This document shows, piece by piece, positions 1-8,571 of a stretch of 64,000 nucleotides of DNA (its first letter is position 1; every line of letters begins with the position of its first letter). Source of the DNA: Tritrichomonas musculus (taxonomy: Eukaryota; Parabasalia; Tritrichomonadida; Tritrichomonadidae). The translations under genes and the position numbers were made by a program. The notes under the pieces were generated by a model. That model was not told the origin of the DNA. It did not search any database and worked only from the letters and a program-made list of their open reading frames with translations. The stretch covers positions 434,001-498,000 of the forward strand of contig JAPFFF010000052.1 of NCBI GenBank assembly GCA_039105265.1, written 5' to 3'.

Positions 1-3000
1 ACTTCGATATGCATACTGTCGGTATCTTGATAATAAATATGACATCCAATATCATATGCTAAACACATAACTTCATTCATAATACGTTTTGACATTGATA
101 ATACCTGAATACCTAATAATGAGAAATTAAAATGTTTATCAATTGGTCTTAATGTTTTTACGGCATGAATACTTGAATTTGCTATTTTTACATCATCAAT
201 GATTTTATAATAATTTTTAATCCAATATTTATTTAATGCATCATCGTTATCAAAATATTTATAATCTTTATCAACAGGTCTTTCGATAGTTTTACCATAG
301 CATGAATTCATGATTAATTTATATAATTGTTGTAATGGATTTTTCTGTTTCTTATATTCTAAGCGTTTATTAAATATTTTTCGAATTTCTTTTTGAATAG
401 TATAATCACGTTTTCCAAACCATGCATAGCCACGTAATATTTCGAACTCTATTTGTTGATATTCAATTAAGTCTTCAAGAGTGATATTATCAACGACCAT
501 ATTTAAATTTTCACCATCAGCTAAATTATCATCGTTAAGATTTAAATTAATTCGCCCGGAACTACGTTTTTTACTTTTCTAACAATAAGTGGAAATGGAT
601 AATGTTTATTAACTTTTGTTATTTTAATTTCGATAATATATGCTCCATTATCATGAAAATATTTTAAAAATTCATCTCGTTTAGCATTGACTTTATCAAC
701 ATTAATTACTTGAGGTTTTCCTTCAACTGTATATAAACGAGCCATTGCTGATGGGTATAAACTCACAGCGTCAAAATCACTTAATGGTTTATTAACGTGC
801 CATTTCTTATTATATGCAGTCATACAACGACCACCATAAACTGCATGAGAACAGAATTTACGAACATGACCACCGATTTTATATAGATTACCGTTTGGAT
901 AAAATACATTTTTATTAAATACTTCATTCGCAAGTGATGATATAGATATATAATTAAATGGGTCAATGTTGAAATCTTTTATAAAACCATTTCTAAATTC
1001 ATTGAATCCTAAACGTAATATATTAACATCTTGATGGCAATAAAAACTTGCATATTTCCACATGTCAAAATGACTACCAGTAGGAGAGTTCGCACCATTT
1101 TCGTCAATACGACAACCAGGGATTTTATCAATGTTTGAATTAAATAATTTATAATCATCATCTGTCCATATTTTATCTTCTAATAATCCAGCTTCATTAA
1201 TTGAGCCAATATTATATTTTAATCGTTCGAGTGTGTAATATTTATATGGGAATATTTCTTTTTGAACATTGGGTATGTTGAACATTTGAGGAAGTTGTGA
1301 TAACTTGCACGATAATATAGGTAATGAATCTTTAAAATGTAGTGATTTACCGTTATATTTAATATCAGCTCTCATTGTTTTCGTTCCCTTAATTATTGAT
1401 TTACATAAACCGAATTGTGCCAACATTCTTATATCGTATGCTAAATTATGAAAATATATAACTGCTCCATCTGGTAAATATTCTAATAATTGAATGTTGC
1501 AATTTTCACCCCGAAATTCTTTATTAATTTTACCGTTTTGTGATTGAAGAACACACATAAACGGTTTGTGAATATCACCTGAAACATCAGCCTCAAAATC
1601 TGCATACCAATACGTAGGGTCAGCTGTCTTATAATTAGTTTTAATTTTAGGCGGTGCTATTAATTTAGTGCAACAATCAGGGTCATATTCTAAATTAATA
1701 TTTGAAATATCTGTTTCAATTTCATTATAAAATACTGTATTTAATATTTTATATTCTCCAAACGTAATTGGTTTAAAATAGCCTTGTTTGAATAATTCGC
1801 GAACAAGATTTGATGATGATATATAATGACGTGCATTTATCCAATGATTACAATGATATTCTTTATCAAATTTATCGGGTTCTATATTTTGGTTAAGGTT
1901 TTTGATATAATAATTGCTAAATGGTGTTTTTTCTTCGATGAAATAATGATTTTCGAATATGTTGAATGTATGAGTATATTGTGGTTCAGCATCGTTATAT
2001 CCCATGAATGATTTACTATTTTTATTTTCACGTGAGCGAACTGTTTGTTTTTTACATATTGCAGATTCATTGATGTATGATAACTTAATTTTGATTTTAA
2101 ATTCTTCACATAGTTTATTAATTGATGATTGTGATAAATACCTGTTATTAATTCTTAAACGAATTTTATTTAATACATCATCAGTATAACTTCCTGTTTG
2201 TTTAAGTGCATATATAAAACAACAATCGTTTAATTCTTCACGTTGTTCGTTTTTATCATTTAATAATGAATCGAATATTTGTAATCGTTTAAGATAATCA
2301 ATTATTAATGCTGGAACTTTATCAGTTGTGAGATATTGAAAGAATGAACCACCAACATCGTTATTGCCATCATATTTATTAAATTTACTAAATTTAATTG
2401 CTGAAAATAATGACCAATCGGGTAAATCTTGACCACCTTTTTCATAAAAGTATTCAGGTGGTTTTTGGTCAATATTGAATATAAAGTTTTCCTCGGTGAA
2501 ATTATTCATTAACTTATTATAATTTTCTGGGTTTAATTGTTTTGAATACCAGATACCATTAACTTTATATTGTATTTTATATTTCTCAATAATTGGTAAT
2601 GTTGCGATATTTTCATTAAAGAAATTTAGGAGTAATGGAAATAATTTTTTCTTACCATTATTGTTTAATCGTTCGAAATCAATTTCCCAATTTGTAGGTG
2701 TTCGTTCTAAATTCTCCATTATTTGTTTTATTATTTGGTCTTGTTCATCATTGTCTCGTTTCCATTTGTTATAATCATTAATTTCTTTGATATGTTTTTG
2801 TTTAAATTTATCTTGTAATTGTTTATGTTGAAAATCATGGACTACTTCCTCAGCTCTACGAACATGTAATTTATCAACTGAAAGTTCGCTTGCGCTTCGT
2901 CTTGACGACTCGGGCGTAGCCTTCATGCCCAAAGGGCTTTGCGGGAACGATGTTCCATCAGGTATTTGTTTAAATTTATTTTTTATAATATTGAATAATT

Positions 3001-3295
3001 CATCATCAGCTCTTTTTTGTTCTCTAGTTTTATATTCATCAGTATCAATATATCGTTGTAATGGTTTTGGTGCTGGGATGTTTAAACCTTTTGCGAACCA
3101 ATACATAGAATCATAATTATTATCACCGTCATATCTATTATCCATTAATATTTCAGTAATAGTTTCAATTAAGTAATCTCGTAAATTTTGTTCATTTTGT
3201 ATTTCTTGTTTTACATAATCAATCATGGAATCATCATCCATTACTAACTTAAATAATTCAAGTAATTTTTCAGTTGTTGAATTTTCAATTGACAT
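1..3295 (-). pseudogene. Protein-primed DNA polymerase B of element A (fossil, runs off left edge)
   Basis: This is a family B, protein-primed DNA polymerase, which in Polintons copies the linear element from a terminal protein. Exonuclease motifs are readable in order: YADFEAD, IYFHNLAYD and YCHQDVNIL. The palm motif DAVSLYPSAM follows, and the later palm motifs SCYGK and YQDTDSMH lie near the left edge of the window. Before the exonuclease there is a Cys/His module (DCCFIYAL, then NHYFIEE) resembling an OTU-like protease fold, also present in the other two polymerases. An in-frame G+C-rich stretch of about 70 bp contains several mini-hairpins. The locus looks broken about once and continues past the window edge. 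The N-terminal start follows a T-run and an A-rich leader, like the other genes in A. Confidence 0.9.
2887..2956. repeat. Cluster of five mini-hairpins inside the A polymerase gene
   Basis: Five short perfect inverted repeats lie head to tail in this G+C-rich stretch: CGC-TT-GCG, CGTC-TT-GACG, GGC-GTA-GCC, GCCC-AAA-GGGC and GGAAC-GAT-GTTCC. The surrounding gene is strongly A+T-rich, so the block stands out by composition. It is read through in frame. It resembles in-gene palindromic inserts known from some bacteria and viruses, but I cannot assign it to a named family. Confidence 0.75.
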
Positions 3296-3332
3296 TTTTA
3301 TGCGAGTAAAAAAATATATTTTAAAAAATATA

Positions 3333-3361
3333 ATGCATAAAATTTTTGGAGAACGTTTATT
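3333..3361 (-). promoter_or_regulatory. Repeated upstream block, copy 1
   Basis: This block contains GCATAAAATTTTTGGAG followed by AACGTTTATT. It lies about 40 bp upstream of the PolB start on the minus strand. Near-identical blocks precede the other two genes of element A, so a shared promoter element is the simplest reading. Confidence 0.6.
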
Positions 3362-3364
3362 TAA

Positions 3365-3394
3365 AGACCGTAGGTCTCGGGAACTGAAAGTTCC
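3365..3394. repeat. Pair of mini-hairpins upstream of PolB
   Basis: Two perfect stem-loops with 3-nt loops lie side by side: AGACC-GTA-GGTCT and GGAACT-GAA-AGTTCC. They sit between the repeated upstream block of PolB and the stop codon of the next gene. They could act as a 3' end signal for that gene, or they could be mobile mini-palindromes. Confidence 0.7.
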
Positions 3395-3404
3395 TTAAAT
3401 TTTT

Positions 3405-3743
3405 TCAAACATATTTTATAAATATTTTTTCACACATACCACATAAATCAGCTATATATTCTAATAAGTCATCTTGATCATTTTCAGTAATAGATGTATC
3501 GATAATAACATCATCAATCAATTTGAATAATTGTTGATATACATTCTCTAAATTACTTATTTCATCTGTAATTTCTTCATTATTTGTTATAAAAAATTGT
3601 ATATTACTGATTATAAAATTAATAGTATTATTTATATCAATTAAATCATTTCTATATTCTCTATATCTATCATAAATGATAGGTACGTTTTCGTCAGTAT
3701 CATTATCAAAGAACTCACTTGTATTGAAATGTGGAATTGGCAT
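3405..3743 (-). CDS. Small acidic helical protein, element A
   Basis: This encodes 112 residues of an acidic, probably all-helical protein that I do not recognise. The C-terminal stretch LEYIADLCGMCEKIF matches LENLGELYIMCDDVL in the neighbouring 91-residue gene. The two therefore look like an old tandem duplication. Both are transcribed in the same direction as PolB and have the same upstream block. Small helical genes sit near the termini of the other elements too (6380-6643 in D, 30628-30942 in B), but sequence similarity to those is not clear. The start is preceded by an A-rich leader, and a TTTTTTATCACG motif lies about 30 bp upstream. Confidence 0.6.
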   Translation of the reverse strand: MPIPHFNTSEFFDNDTDENVPIIYDRYREYRNDLIDINNTINFIISNIQFFITNNEEITDEISNLENVYQQLFKLIDDVIIDTSITENDQDDLLEYIADLCGMCEKIFIKYV

Positions 3744-3795
3744 TTTCTTGTTTGTAATTTTATACGTGATAAAAAATTAATTTAAATAAAATAAA

Positions 3796-3830
3796 TCGCA
3801 TAAAATTTTCACGAAAAATTTTTATTAAAA
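3796..3830 (-). promoter_or_regulatory. Repeated upstream block, copy 2
   Basis: This is a more diverged copy of the GCATAAAATTTT block, about 55 bp upstream of the 112-residue gene on the minus strand. The motif TTTTTTATCACGTATAAAAT lies between it and the start, as at the next gene. Confidence 0.5.
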
Positions 3831-3870
3831 ATAATTTTAAATTATATTGAATTTGTGATATATTCAAATT

Positions 3871-3912
3871 TGCATTTATGCATTGGCAAATTTTGCATTT
3901 ATGCATTCGCAA
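3871..3912. repeat. GCATTTATGCATTCGC repeats, two copies
   Basis: Two tandem copies of a partly palindromic unit, TTTGCATTTATGCATT then CGCAAAT, lie just after the stop codon of the 91-residue gene and before the upstream block of the 112-residue gene. The same unit recurs at 4292-4400 and once in element B near 30460. Confidence 0.7.
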
Positions 3913-3919
3913 ATAACGT

Positions 3920-4195
3920 TTAATCATTTTCTAAAACATCATCACACATAATATACAATTCACCTAGATTTTCTAAAACACTATATTTATTTAAAATATT
4001 AGCATTCTCAAGCACATCATATATTTTATCGATAACATTTTGGTATGACTCAATACGTTTAATATGTTCGTCCATAATTTCATCATTATTATAATTATTT
4101 TTCGTTATATTTTTCCATTCATCATATTTATCAGTTATTATTTTAGAAATATAATAATATGATTCGATTGCATTAATTATACGTTCGATTGACAT
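3920..4195 (-). CDS. Small helical protein, paralogue of the neighbouring gene
   Basis: This encodes 91 residues, starting at the ATG that directly follows TTTTTTATCACGTATAAA. A longer reading that begins further upstream would run through the promoter motif and is less likely. The protein is acidic and helical, with no known motif. Its C-terminus LENLGELYIMCDDVL resembles that of the 112-residue gene. It is the outermost gene of element A, next to the terminal repeat, where Polintons often carry short variable genes. I cannot assign a function. Confidence 0.6.
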   Translation of the reverse strand: MSIERIINAIESYYYISKIITDKYDEWKNITKNNYNNDEIMDEHIKRIESYQNVIDKIYDVLENANILNKYSVLENLGELYIMCDDVLEND

Positions 4196-4230
4196 TTTAT
4201 ACGTGATAAAAAATAATTTAATAAAAATAA

Positions 4231-4260
4231 TTCGCATAAAATTTTTGGAGAACGTTTATT
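4231..4260 (-). promoter_or_regulatory. Repeated upstream block, copy 3
   Basis: This carries GCATAAAATTTTTGGAG followed by AACGTTTATT, almost identical to copy 1. It lies about 35 bp upstream of the 91-residue gene. The same order of block, T-run, ATCACG motif and ATG is seen at the 112-residue gene. Confidence 0.6.
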
Positions 4261-4291
4261 AAATTTGTGATTAATTCAATTTTTGCAAATC

Positions 4292-4400
4292 TTGCATTTA
4301 TGCATTCGCAAATTTCGCTAATTTGTAAATTTTGCATTTATGCATTCGCAAATAACATTTTTTTTTAATAAAATATTTTCGGTTTGCATTTATGTATTTG
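4292..4400. repeat. GCATTTATGCATTCGC repeats near the A terminus
   Basis: Two good copies and one diverged copy of the TGCATTTATGCATTCGC unit lie in the 380-bp gene-free stretch between the outermost A gene and the element end. No other coding signal is seen there. The unit may be a protein-binding site for transcription or replication near the terminus. Confidence 0.65.
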
Positions 4401-4500
4401 CTTACATTATAATGCATAAATTTAATTTGTGAGTAATTATTGGTTTAGAAGGTCATTTTTACCATTAAATTTTATGTTATGCGTGATAAATGTGGGTAGT

Positions 4501-4576
4501 AGAAGTGTCCCGACGATTTTGTTAAAAAGTCAGGGTTTCGGGACTTGTACCGAAATCATGACTTTTATATACTACT
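4501..4576. repeat. Terminal region of element A
   Basis: Read inward on the minus strand, the terminus begins AGTAGTATATAAAAG, followed by a stretch with TTTCGG and CCGAAA arms around an 8-nt loop. The matching left terminus is outside the window, so the true repeat length cannot be seen. The boundary is placed by the AGTAGT start shared with elements B, D and E, and by the change to element C coding sequence. Confidence 0.7.
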
Positions 4577-4582
4577 TCTTCA
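4577..4582. repeat. Predicted target-site duplication of A (TCTTCA)
   Basis: Polintons duplicate 6 bp on insertion. The six bases next to the A end are TCTTCA. The partner copy should flank the left end of A outside the window, so this is a prediction. Confidence 0.4.
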
Positions 4583-4680
4583 GTGATAGGCGGGTCGGGA
4601 GCCAGTTCAGATAGCTTTAATAATAGATTAACGAATTCAATTACGGTCAAACAGGCTAGAAAGAAATCAGTAAGATTCAT
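4577..4680 (-). pseudogene. Small membrane protein gene of C, cut by element A
   Basis: This is the first part of a small gene on the minus strand, starting MNLTDFFLACLTVIEF, with one hydrophobic helix followed by an acidic, proline-containing tail. The layout and tail resemble the 49-residue membrane protein at 50446-50595 in element B (VVELLLLVSLTAEDEPP). Element A is inserted in the gene. A role as a small virion or membrane protein is inference from that pairing. Confidence 0.55.
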
Positions 4681-4724
4681 TTTAACCGAAACAAAATAGA
4701 TATTTTTATTCATCATTAAATAGC

Positions 4725-5036
4725 ATGAATCTGAAAATAATAGATCCCATAACACACCCGAACAAAGAATTTCGTTCACCGGATGAGTTCAATTTATGGT
4801 ACAACAAAAATAAAGAATCGGTAGATGCATTAACGACACATAAGCTCAACAAGATGTATCACATAGAAGGATACCGTATAACGAAGATAAAAGGAGTGCT
4901 GATGCTGAAGAAGATGAAAGAGCCAGAAGAAGAAAACTATGTAGAAACACAAATCGAACAATTGAGGAGCGATATAGACCAGATAAAGAAAGCTATTGGT
5001 GAAATCATTAAGGTTGTCAATGGAGAGCAGCAATAA
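4725..5036 (+). CDS. Coiled-coil protein of element C, related to B 46832-47305
   Basis: This encodes 103 residues. The N-terminal half (EFRSPDEFNLWYNKNKESV, then LNKMYHIEGYRITK) aligns by eye with EFDLFYQKYKDMFNEKTTN and LNKTYKI in the B gene. The C-terminal third is a heptad coiled coil (TQIEQLRSDIDQIKKAIGEI). It is divergent from the small membrane-protein gene with 44 bp between starts, and convergent with the ATPase gene, ending 1 bp from it. The family is present in two elements here, so it is a conserved component of the group. A structural or scaffold role is possible but unproven. Confidence 0.65.
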   Translation: MNLKIIDPITHPNKEFRSPDEFNLWYNKNKESVDALTTHKLNKMYHIEGYRITKIKGVLMLKKMKEPEEENYVETQIEQLRSDIDQIKKAIGEIIKVVNGEQQ

Positions 5037-5037
5037 G

Positions 5038-5790
5038 TTATTTTTGTCCTCCTATAATGTTCGTTTCTCCACCGTCTGTTACCTGCACACAAAGAGCCGG
5101 ATAGGAATCTGGATGTCTCCTTTTATAGTCTACCATGAGCTTGTAATAGTAATTAAAGTCTTCCCATGATAGATTCGATGCGGCCTGTGAATATATATAC
5201 CTTAACTGTTGGTCGTTGAAGCAAGGAAAGATGAACAATGATGTAATCTCATTCTTCACATGTGGTTTCAATCCTTTCCATCCCTGAATCAACAAGAAAT
5301 AAGACATGTTCGTATGCCTGCACCGCTTTATTGCTTGGCTGAAAAAGGCTTCCTCGTTGGAGAATAACTTGCTGTTACTGATATCATCGAAGAGCACAAG
5401 AGTATGCAAGAATTCTGCTGAATAATTATTCACATGAAGGAGCTCTTTCATTTGCTGTATTCGTTCACCTTCCTGCTGCTCTGTAGTTTCCCCATGCTTT
5501 ATCTTATAGTATAAGTTTTTCGCTCCGATAAGATTCCTGATGTAATTCTCTGCATCGGCCTCAGCAATTGTTACGTAAGGCAATGTTGGGCTGAAAAGGT
5601 CTCTTAATGCTCTCCAGCTACGGTCATTTTCTTCTCCATCTTTAGTGACATAAACGAGCAAATGATGTGTGTATAAAAGAGATATCTTAATGATTTCCTG
5701 TAGGGCAATTACTGTCTTACCCATATTCTGTTTACCTACGATAACATTAACGGAATTGTATTTAATATTTACCGATGGATGGATGGGAGC
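5038..5790 (-). pseudogene. Packaging ATPase of element C, cut by element D
   Basis: This is an A32/FtsK-HerA-like genome-packaging ATPase, which in Polintons and related viruses drives DNA into the capsid. The Walker A motif VGKQNMGKT and the Walker B segment TLVLFDDISNS are both visible. Downstream sequence follows the same plan as the ATPases of B and D, including FFSQAIKRCRHTNMSYFLL near the expected sensor region. Element D is inserted near the 5' part of the gene, so this copy is a remnant. Codon choice is more G+C-rich than in A. Confidence 0.85.
5786..5790. repeat. Target-site duplication of D, left copy (GGAGC)
   Basis: GGAGC directly precedes the left end of D and also directly follows its right end at 54023-54027. 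Depending on how the first A of the element is assigned, the duplication is 5 bp, or 6 bp (GGAGCA) with one terminal base shared. Confidence 0.75.
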
Positions 5791-6055
5791 AGTAGTATAT
5801 ACTAGTCGGTTTCCGGTGGGGCTAGCACCCACACCGTCAACACGAACTAGTTAAAAAAAAAAAAAAAGAAAAAGAAAAAGAAAAGAAGAAGAAAAAAAAA
5901 AATAAAAATGTTCTCACTACTGCTCCCCATCAATGAAACGGCACAGGGTCCCCACCCCTACCGCCCATCAATGAAACGGCACAGGTACCCCATCCCTATC
6001 GCCCATCTATGAAACGGCACAGGTACCAGCCCCGAGAATCTCGTACCTATTTCTT
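5791..6055 (+). repeat. Left terminal inverted repeat of element D
   Basis: It pairs with 53745-54022 in reverse orientation. From the end inward it has AGTAGTATATACTAGTCGG, a purine-rich A/G tract (about 5853-5910), then three tandem units of about 38 bp with the core ATGAAACGGCACAGG, and finally the small inverted repeat CGAG-AAT-CTCG. The inner edge lies just before the first gene. Confidence 0.9.
5933..6033 (+). repeat. Three tandem 38-bp units inside the D terminal repeat
   Basis: Three units share CCCATC, then A or T, then ATGAAACGGCACAGG, followed by a C-rich GTACCCCA-like spacer. They are repeated in the right terminal repeat, so they predate or are maintained with the ends. Terminal subrepeats of this kind often bind replication or integration proteins. 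No such role is shown here. Confidence 0.8.
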
Positions 6056-6066
6056 TCTATATGTAA

Positions 6067-6402
6067 ATGTCATTTGTGCCACTCAAAGGCTTTACTAACG
6101 ACTATGAGATACTGAATAGGTACCCCTTTACTATAAGACGTAAGAGTAATCATTTTATATGCAAAGATGCAAAACATATAAAGGGGTATATACGAGTATG
6201 TCTAAATGGCAACTACTACTTGAAACATGTACTTATCGCAAGGCAGTTCATACCTAATGATGACCCACAACATAAAATAGAGGTAGACCATATCAATAGG
6301 AATAGGGCTGACTACCATCTAAGCAACTTAAGATGGATAACCCCAACTGATAGTAACTATAACAGGGATATGCCCAAAATTATAAATGCGAGGGCAGAGT
6401 AG
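6067..6402 (+). CDS. HNH homing-endonuclease-like protein
   Basis: This encodes 111 residues with a compact HNH layout. There is a NUMOD4-like opening, then GYIRVCLNGNYYLKHVLIAR, then IEVDHINRNRADYHLSNLRW. The DH, the middle N and the final N of the HNH_3 pattern are all present. Proteins of this family nick DNA and are common as free-standing homing endonucleases in phages and large DNA viruses. It begins 12 bp inside the inner edge of the left terminal repeat and its 3' end overlaps the next, convergent gene by 23 bp. It may be a passenger, or it may help processing or spread of the element. Confidence 0.8.
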   Translation: MSFVPLKGFTNDYEILNRYPFTIRRKSNHFICKDAKHIKGYIRVCLNGNYYLKHVLIARQFIPNDDPQHKIEVDHINRNRADYHLSNLRWITPTDSNYNRDMPKIINARAE

Positions 6403-6643
6403 ATATATGGTACTCTAAGAACTCAAAGGCAAAATGTTCTATTTGGTCTATAAAGTCCAAATCACCATCTTTCATCATTACACCAAGAAATTCAGGTTCG
6501 AAATACTCAGCAGCTAACTCTTTTATCTTATTAATTAAAATACCACATACACCCTCATTAGTCTCACATCTATAATCATAGAGGTTAGATACTATTTTAT
6601 AGAGGATATATATACGCTCTTTTATGGTCATGTAATTAGCCAT
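6380..6643 (-). CDS. Small helical protein near the D terminus
   Basis: This encodes 87 residues starting MANYMTIKERIYILYKI. It is acidic and helical, with no recognised motif. It is convergent with the HNH gene and overlaps its end by 23 bp, and it is divergent from the coiled-coil gene at 6710. Short helical genes in the same terminal position occur in A and B, but I see no convincing alignment. Function is unknown. Confidence 0.55.
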   Translation of the reverse strand: MANYMTIKERIYILYKIVSNLYDYRCETNEGVCGILINKIKELAAEYFEPEFLGVMMKDGDLDFIDQIEHFAFEFLEYHISTLPSHL

Positions 6644-6709
6644 TTATACAGAAATAAAAAAATGAAATAAACAATAGAAAAATATTTAGTCATTTCACTT
6701 TTTTCTTTG

Positions 6710-6970
6710 ATGAATATCGATAAGAAGATACGATTGACCACTGAAATGCTCAACACCAAAATCATGGATGAAAAGCAAAAGCTTGAAGCAAAGATAGACC
6801 AGACTGAAACTTACTTGTTGCTCCAAATTGATCAACTCAACCAACGACTTGATGAGGTTCTTAATAGGGCCAACCTGATATCCTTAAAACTCGATTCTGT
6901 CATTGATGACCTTGCAAAGATGAAGGTCAACGTTGATGATATCAACAGCAGCCTTGATAACCTTCCTTAA
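6710..6970 (+). CDS. Short coiled-coil protein
   Basis: This encodes 86 residues that are almost entirely heptad coiled coil (IDQTETYLLLQIDQLNQRLD, then LISLKLDSVIDDLAKMKVNV). The ATG at 6710 is chosen because it follows the usual T-run (TTTTTTCTTTG). It is the first of a rightward series of genes, with the protease gene starting 41 bp downstream. It resembles in style the coiled-coil tails of the 4725 gene in C and the 46832 gene in B. It could be a small structural or oligomerisation protein. Function is not assigned. Confidence 0.6.
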   Translation: MNIDKKIRLTTEMLNTKIMDEKQKLEAKIDQTETYLLLQIDQLNQRLDEVLNRANLISLKLDSVIDDLAKMKVNVDDINSSLDNLP

Positions 6971-7011
6971 TAAACAACATCTTCTTATTATTTCTTTTTT
7001 TTGATTTTTAA

Positions 7012-8550
7012 ATGACAAGTGACATAGGTACACAAACTAAACCTAACAATAAAATACAACTACTACAAGGTACTTTTAAATTTCGACCTAAACTAGTTGA
7101 TAGAGATGTTGCAAGATTAACAAGAGGTTTGGGTCAAACTATATGGAAGTTCTCTAATAATCAAATAAATCTACAAAAATTATATGAGACATATTTAAAT
7201 ACTAATATAGCTTTTAGAGACGTACTTGAATTTGCTAATAGACTCAAGAGAGAGAGACCAAAAGCAAAATTTACAGGTTGTGTGTTTGCTATTAAGAAAA
7301 ATCAAGATGATAAAGATGAACATGGGCATTACATAACAGTATTAAAGCCATATCAATATACTCTCCAAGAATCAAATCAAGGTATATTAACAGAGATAAA
7401 ATTACATTATGATATTATCAACATAAGGATATCTCGAATGAAGACTGAGGAGGAAAAACAAGCAGCTAGAGAACTGAGAGAGCAGATGAAAGAAAGAACA
7501 TTGAACAGTGATAAGAAAGAATATAAAACTAGAGGTGTTCAAACAGATGATATACCAGAATTGGCTCCATTACCCAGACCTCTTAGAGAGTATCGAACAA
7601 GATATTTACAAGATAGATTATCAGACGATGAGTTACCACCACCACCATCACCACCAAAAAAGAATCTCAATCAAAACAGAATTCAACGTTTACTTCAAGG
7701 TAGTACAAATTTGGACGAGGATGATAGATCTAAGAAAAAATCAAAACAACCTAAGACAAAATCAAAACGACCTCGTTCACCTCCACCTCCACCTCCTCCT
7801 CCTCCTTCATCACCACCTCCACAGTTTCCATCATCACATACCTCTCGAGGTACTAGTCCTCCTCCAAGACAACCCCGTATGACACCACAGAAGGCAGGAG
7901 AGTATATAGTAGACCAAGGACATAATAGGATTCATGATTGGAGGAGTTTAGTCAATGATGAAAATATAGAAGAAGATGTTATTGATGACTACTTGAAACT
8001 TCTATATGAAAAAGGAAAGAGATTGAATAAACAACCTGGTCAAAATGAGGCAGAGTTTGATAAAAAGAAAATATTAGTTTTACCTACTGCATTTTATACC
8101 CTCCTTTCTATAGCATATGAGACTAATGATAAAGAAAAAATACATGAACTGATGAAAAGTCCTATCTCAGGTAAAAAGTCATTTTCAAAGTTCGATAAAG
8201 TATTTGTCCCCATTTGCTCAGATGGAGAACATTGGATTTTATGTGTTGTTCGATATTCAAAGAAAATAATCGAATGCTATGACTCTGAGAATAAGTCAAT
8301 GGAACCAGAGGTAAAGACACTTAATAAGTGGATCAATATTTCAGCAACAGGTGATTTAAAAGCAAAATATTACGATGTACCTAGTCAAAGGAATAACAAG
8401 GATTGTGGAGTGTTTCTAATGGAATCTTGTCGTACCTTTTTGCATGAAGGAAATGGTAAGTTTAGACAACGCGATATACCAGATATTAGAAAGAGGATAC
8501 TTCGAGAACTTCAAAACAATGAATTAGAAACAGGTGTTGCATATAAATAA
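7012..8550 (+). CDS. Adenain/Ulp1-like cysteine protease (maturation protease)
   Basis: This encodes 512 residues. The C-terminal domain has the C48 cysteine-protease signature. GEHWILCVVRY provides the catalytic His near residue 407, YDSENKS follows, and NNKDCGVFLMES provides the Cys near residue 464. In Polintons and adenoviruses this enzyme trims capsid proteins during particle maturation. Between the N-terminal region and the protease lies a long proline-rich linker (about residues 205-290). The N-terminal 150 residues contain SDIGTQTKP, and GVQTDD follows near residue 180. A similar motif, RDIGVQTEP, appears in the 15297 gene, which may be a shared peptide signal. It is tightly followed by the penton-like gene. 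Confidence 0.85.
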   Translation: MTSDIGTQTKPNNKIQLLQGTFKFRPKLVDRDVARLTRGLGQTIWKFSNNQINLQKLYETYLNTNIAFRDVLEFANRLKRERPKAKFTGCVFAIKKNQDDKDEHGHYITVLKPYQYTLQESNQGILTEIKLHYDIINIRISRMKTEEEKQAARELREQMKERTLNSDKKEYKTRGVQTDDIPELAPLPRPLREYRTRYLQDRLSDDELPPPPSPPKKNLNQNRIQRLLQGSTNLDEDDRSKKKSKQPKTKSKRPRSPPPPPPPPPSSPPPQFPSSHTSRGTSPPPRQPRMTPQKAGEYIVDQGHNRIHDWRSLVNDENIEEDVIDDYLKLLYEKGKRLNKQPGQNEAEFDKKKILVLPTAFYTLLSIAYETNDKEKIHELMKSPISGKKSFSKFDKVFVPICSDGEHWILCVVRYSKKIIECYDSENKSMEPEVKTLNKWINISATGDLKAKYYDVPSQRNNKDCGVFLMESCRTFLHEGNGKFRQRDIPDIRKRILRELQNNELETGVAYK

Positions 8551-8571
8551 AGACTTTTTTTTTAACTCAAA

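Larger units (their letters stand above)
1..4576. mobile_element. Element A, Maverick/Polinton right end
   Basis: This is the right-hand end of a Maverick-type element that starts outside the window. Its outer end reads AGTAGTATATAAAAG on the minus strand, with the same AGTAGT start as the other elements here. It holds a PolB gene and two small paralogous genes, all on the minus strand, with A+T-rich repeated intergenic blocks. It is inserted into element C, inside a small membrane-protein gene. The PolB looks broken about once. The remaining genes look open. Confidence 0.85.
4577..5790. mobile_element. Element C fragment, host element split by A and D
   Basis: This 1.2-kb island between the ends of A and D carries three genes matching families in element B: a small membrane protein, a coiled-coil protein and a packaging ATPase. 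Its composition is less A+T-rich than A. Both flanking elements start inside its genes, so C was the resident element and A and D arrived later. A further 19 bp of C lies at 54023-54041, between D and E. C is a broken remnant in this window. Confidence 0.8.

Noticed and set aside
4429-4614. Short frame crossing the A terminus
   Set aside because: It crosses the boundary between elements A and C and lacks a leader motif, so it is chance.
7508-7882. His-rich and Leu-rich open frame over the protease gene
   Set aside because: It is a shadow of the proline-rich linker of the protease in another frame. Codon pattern and leader support the protease frame.
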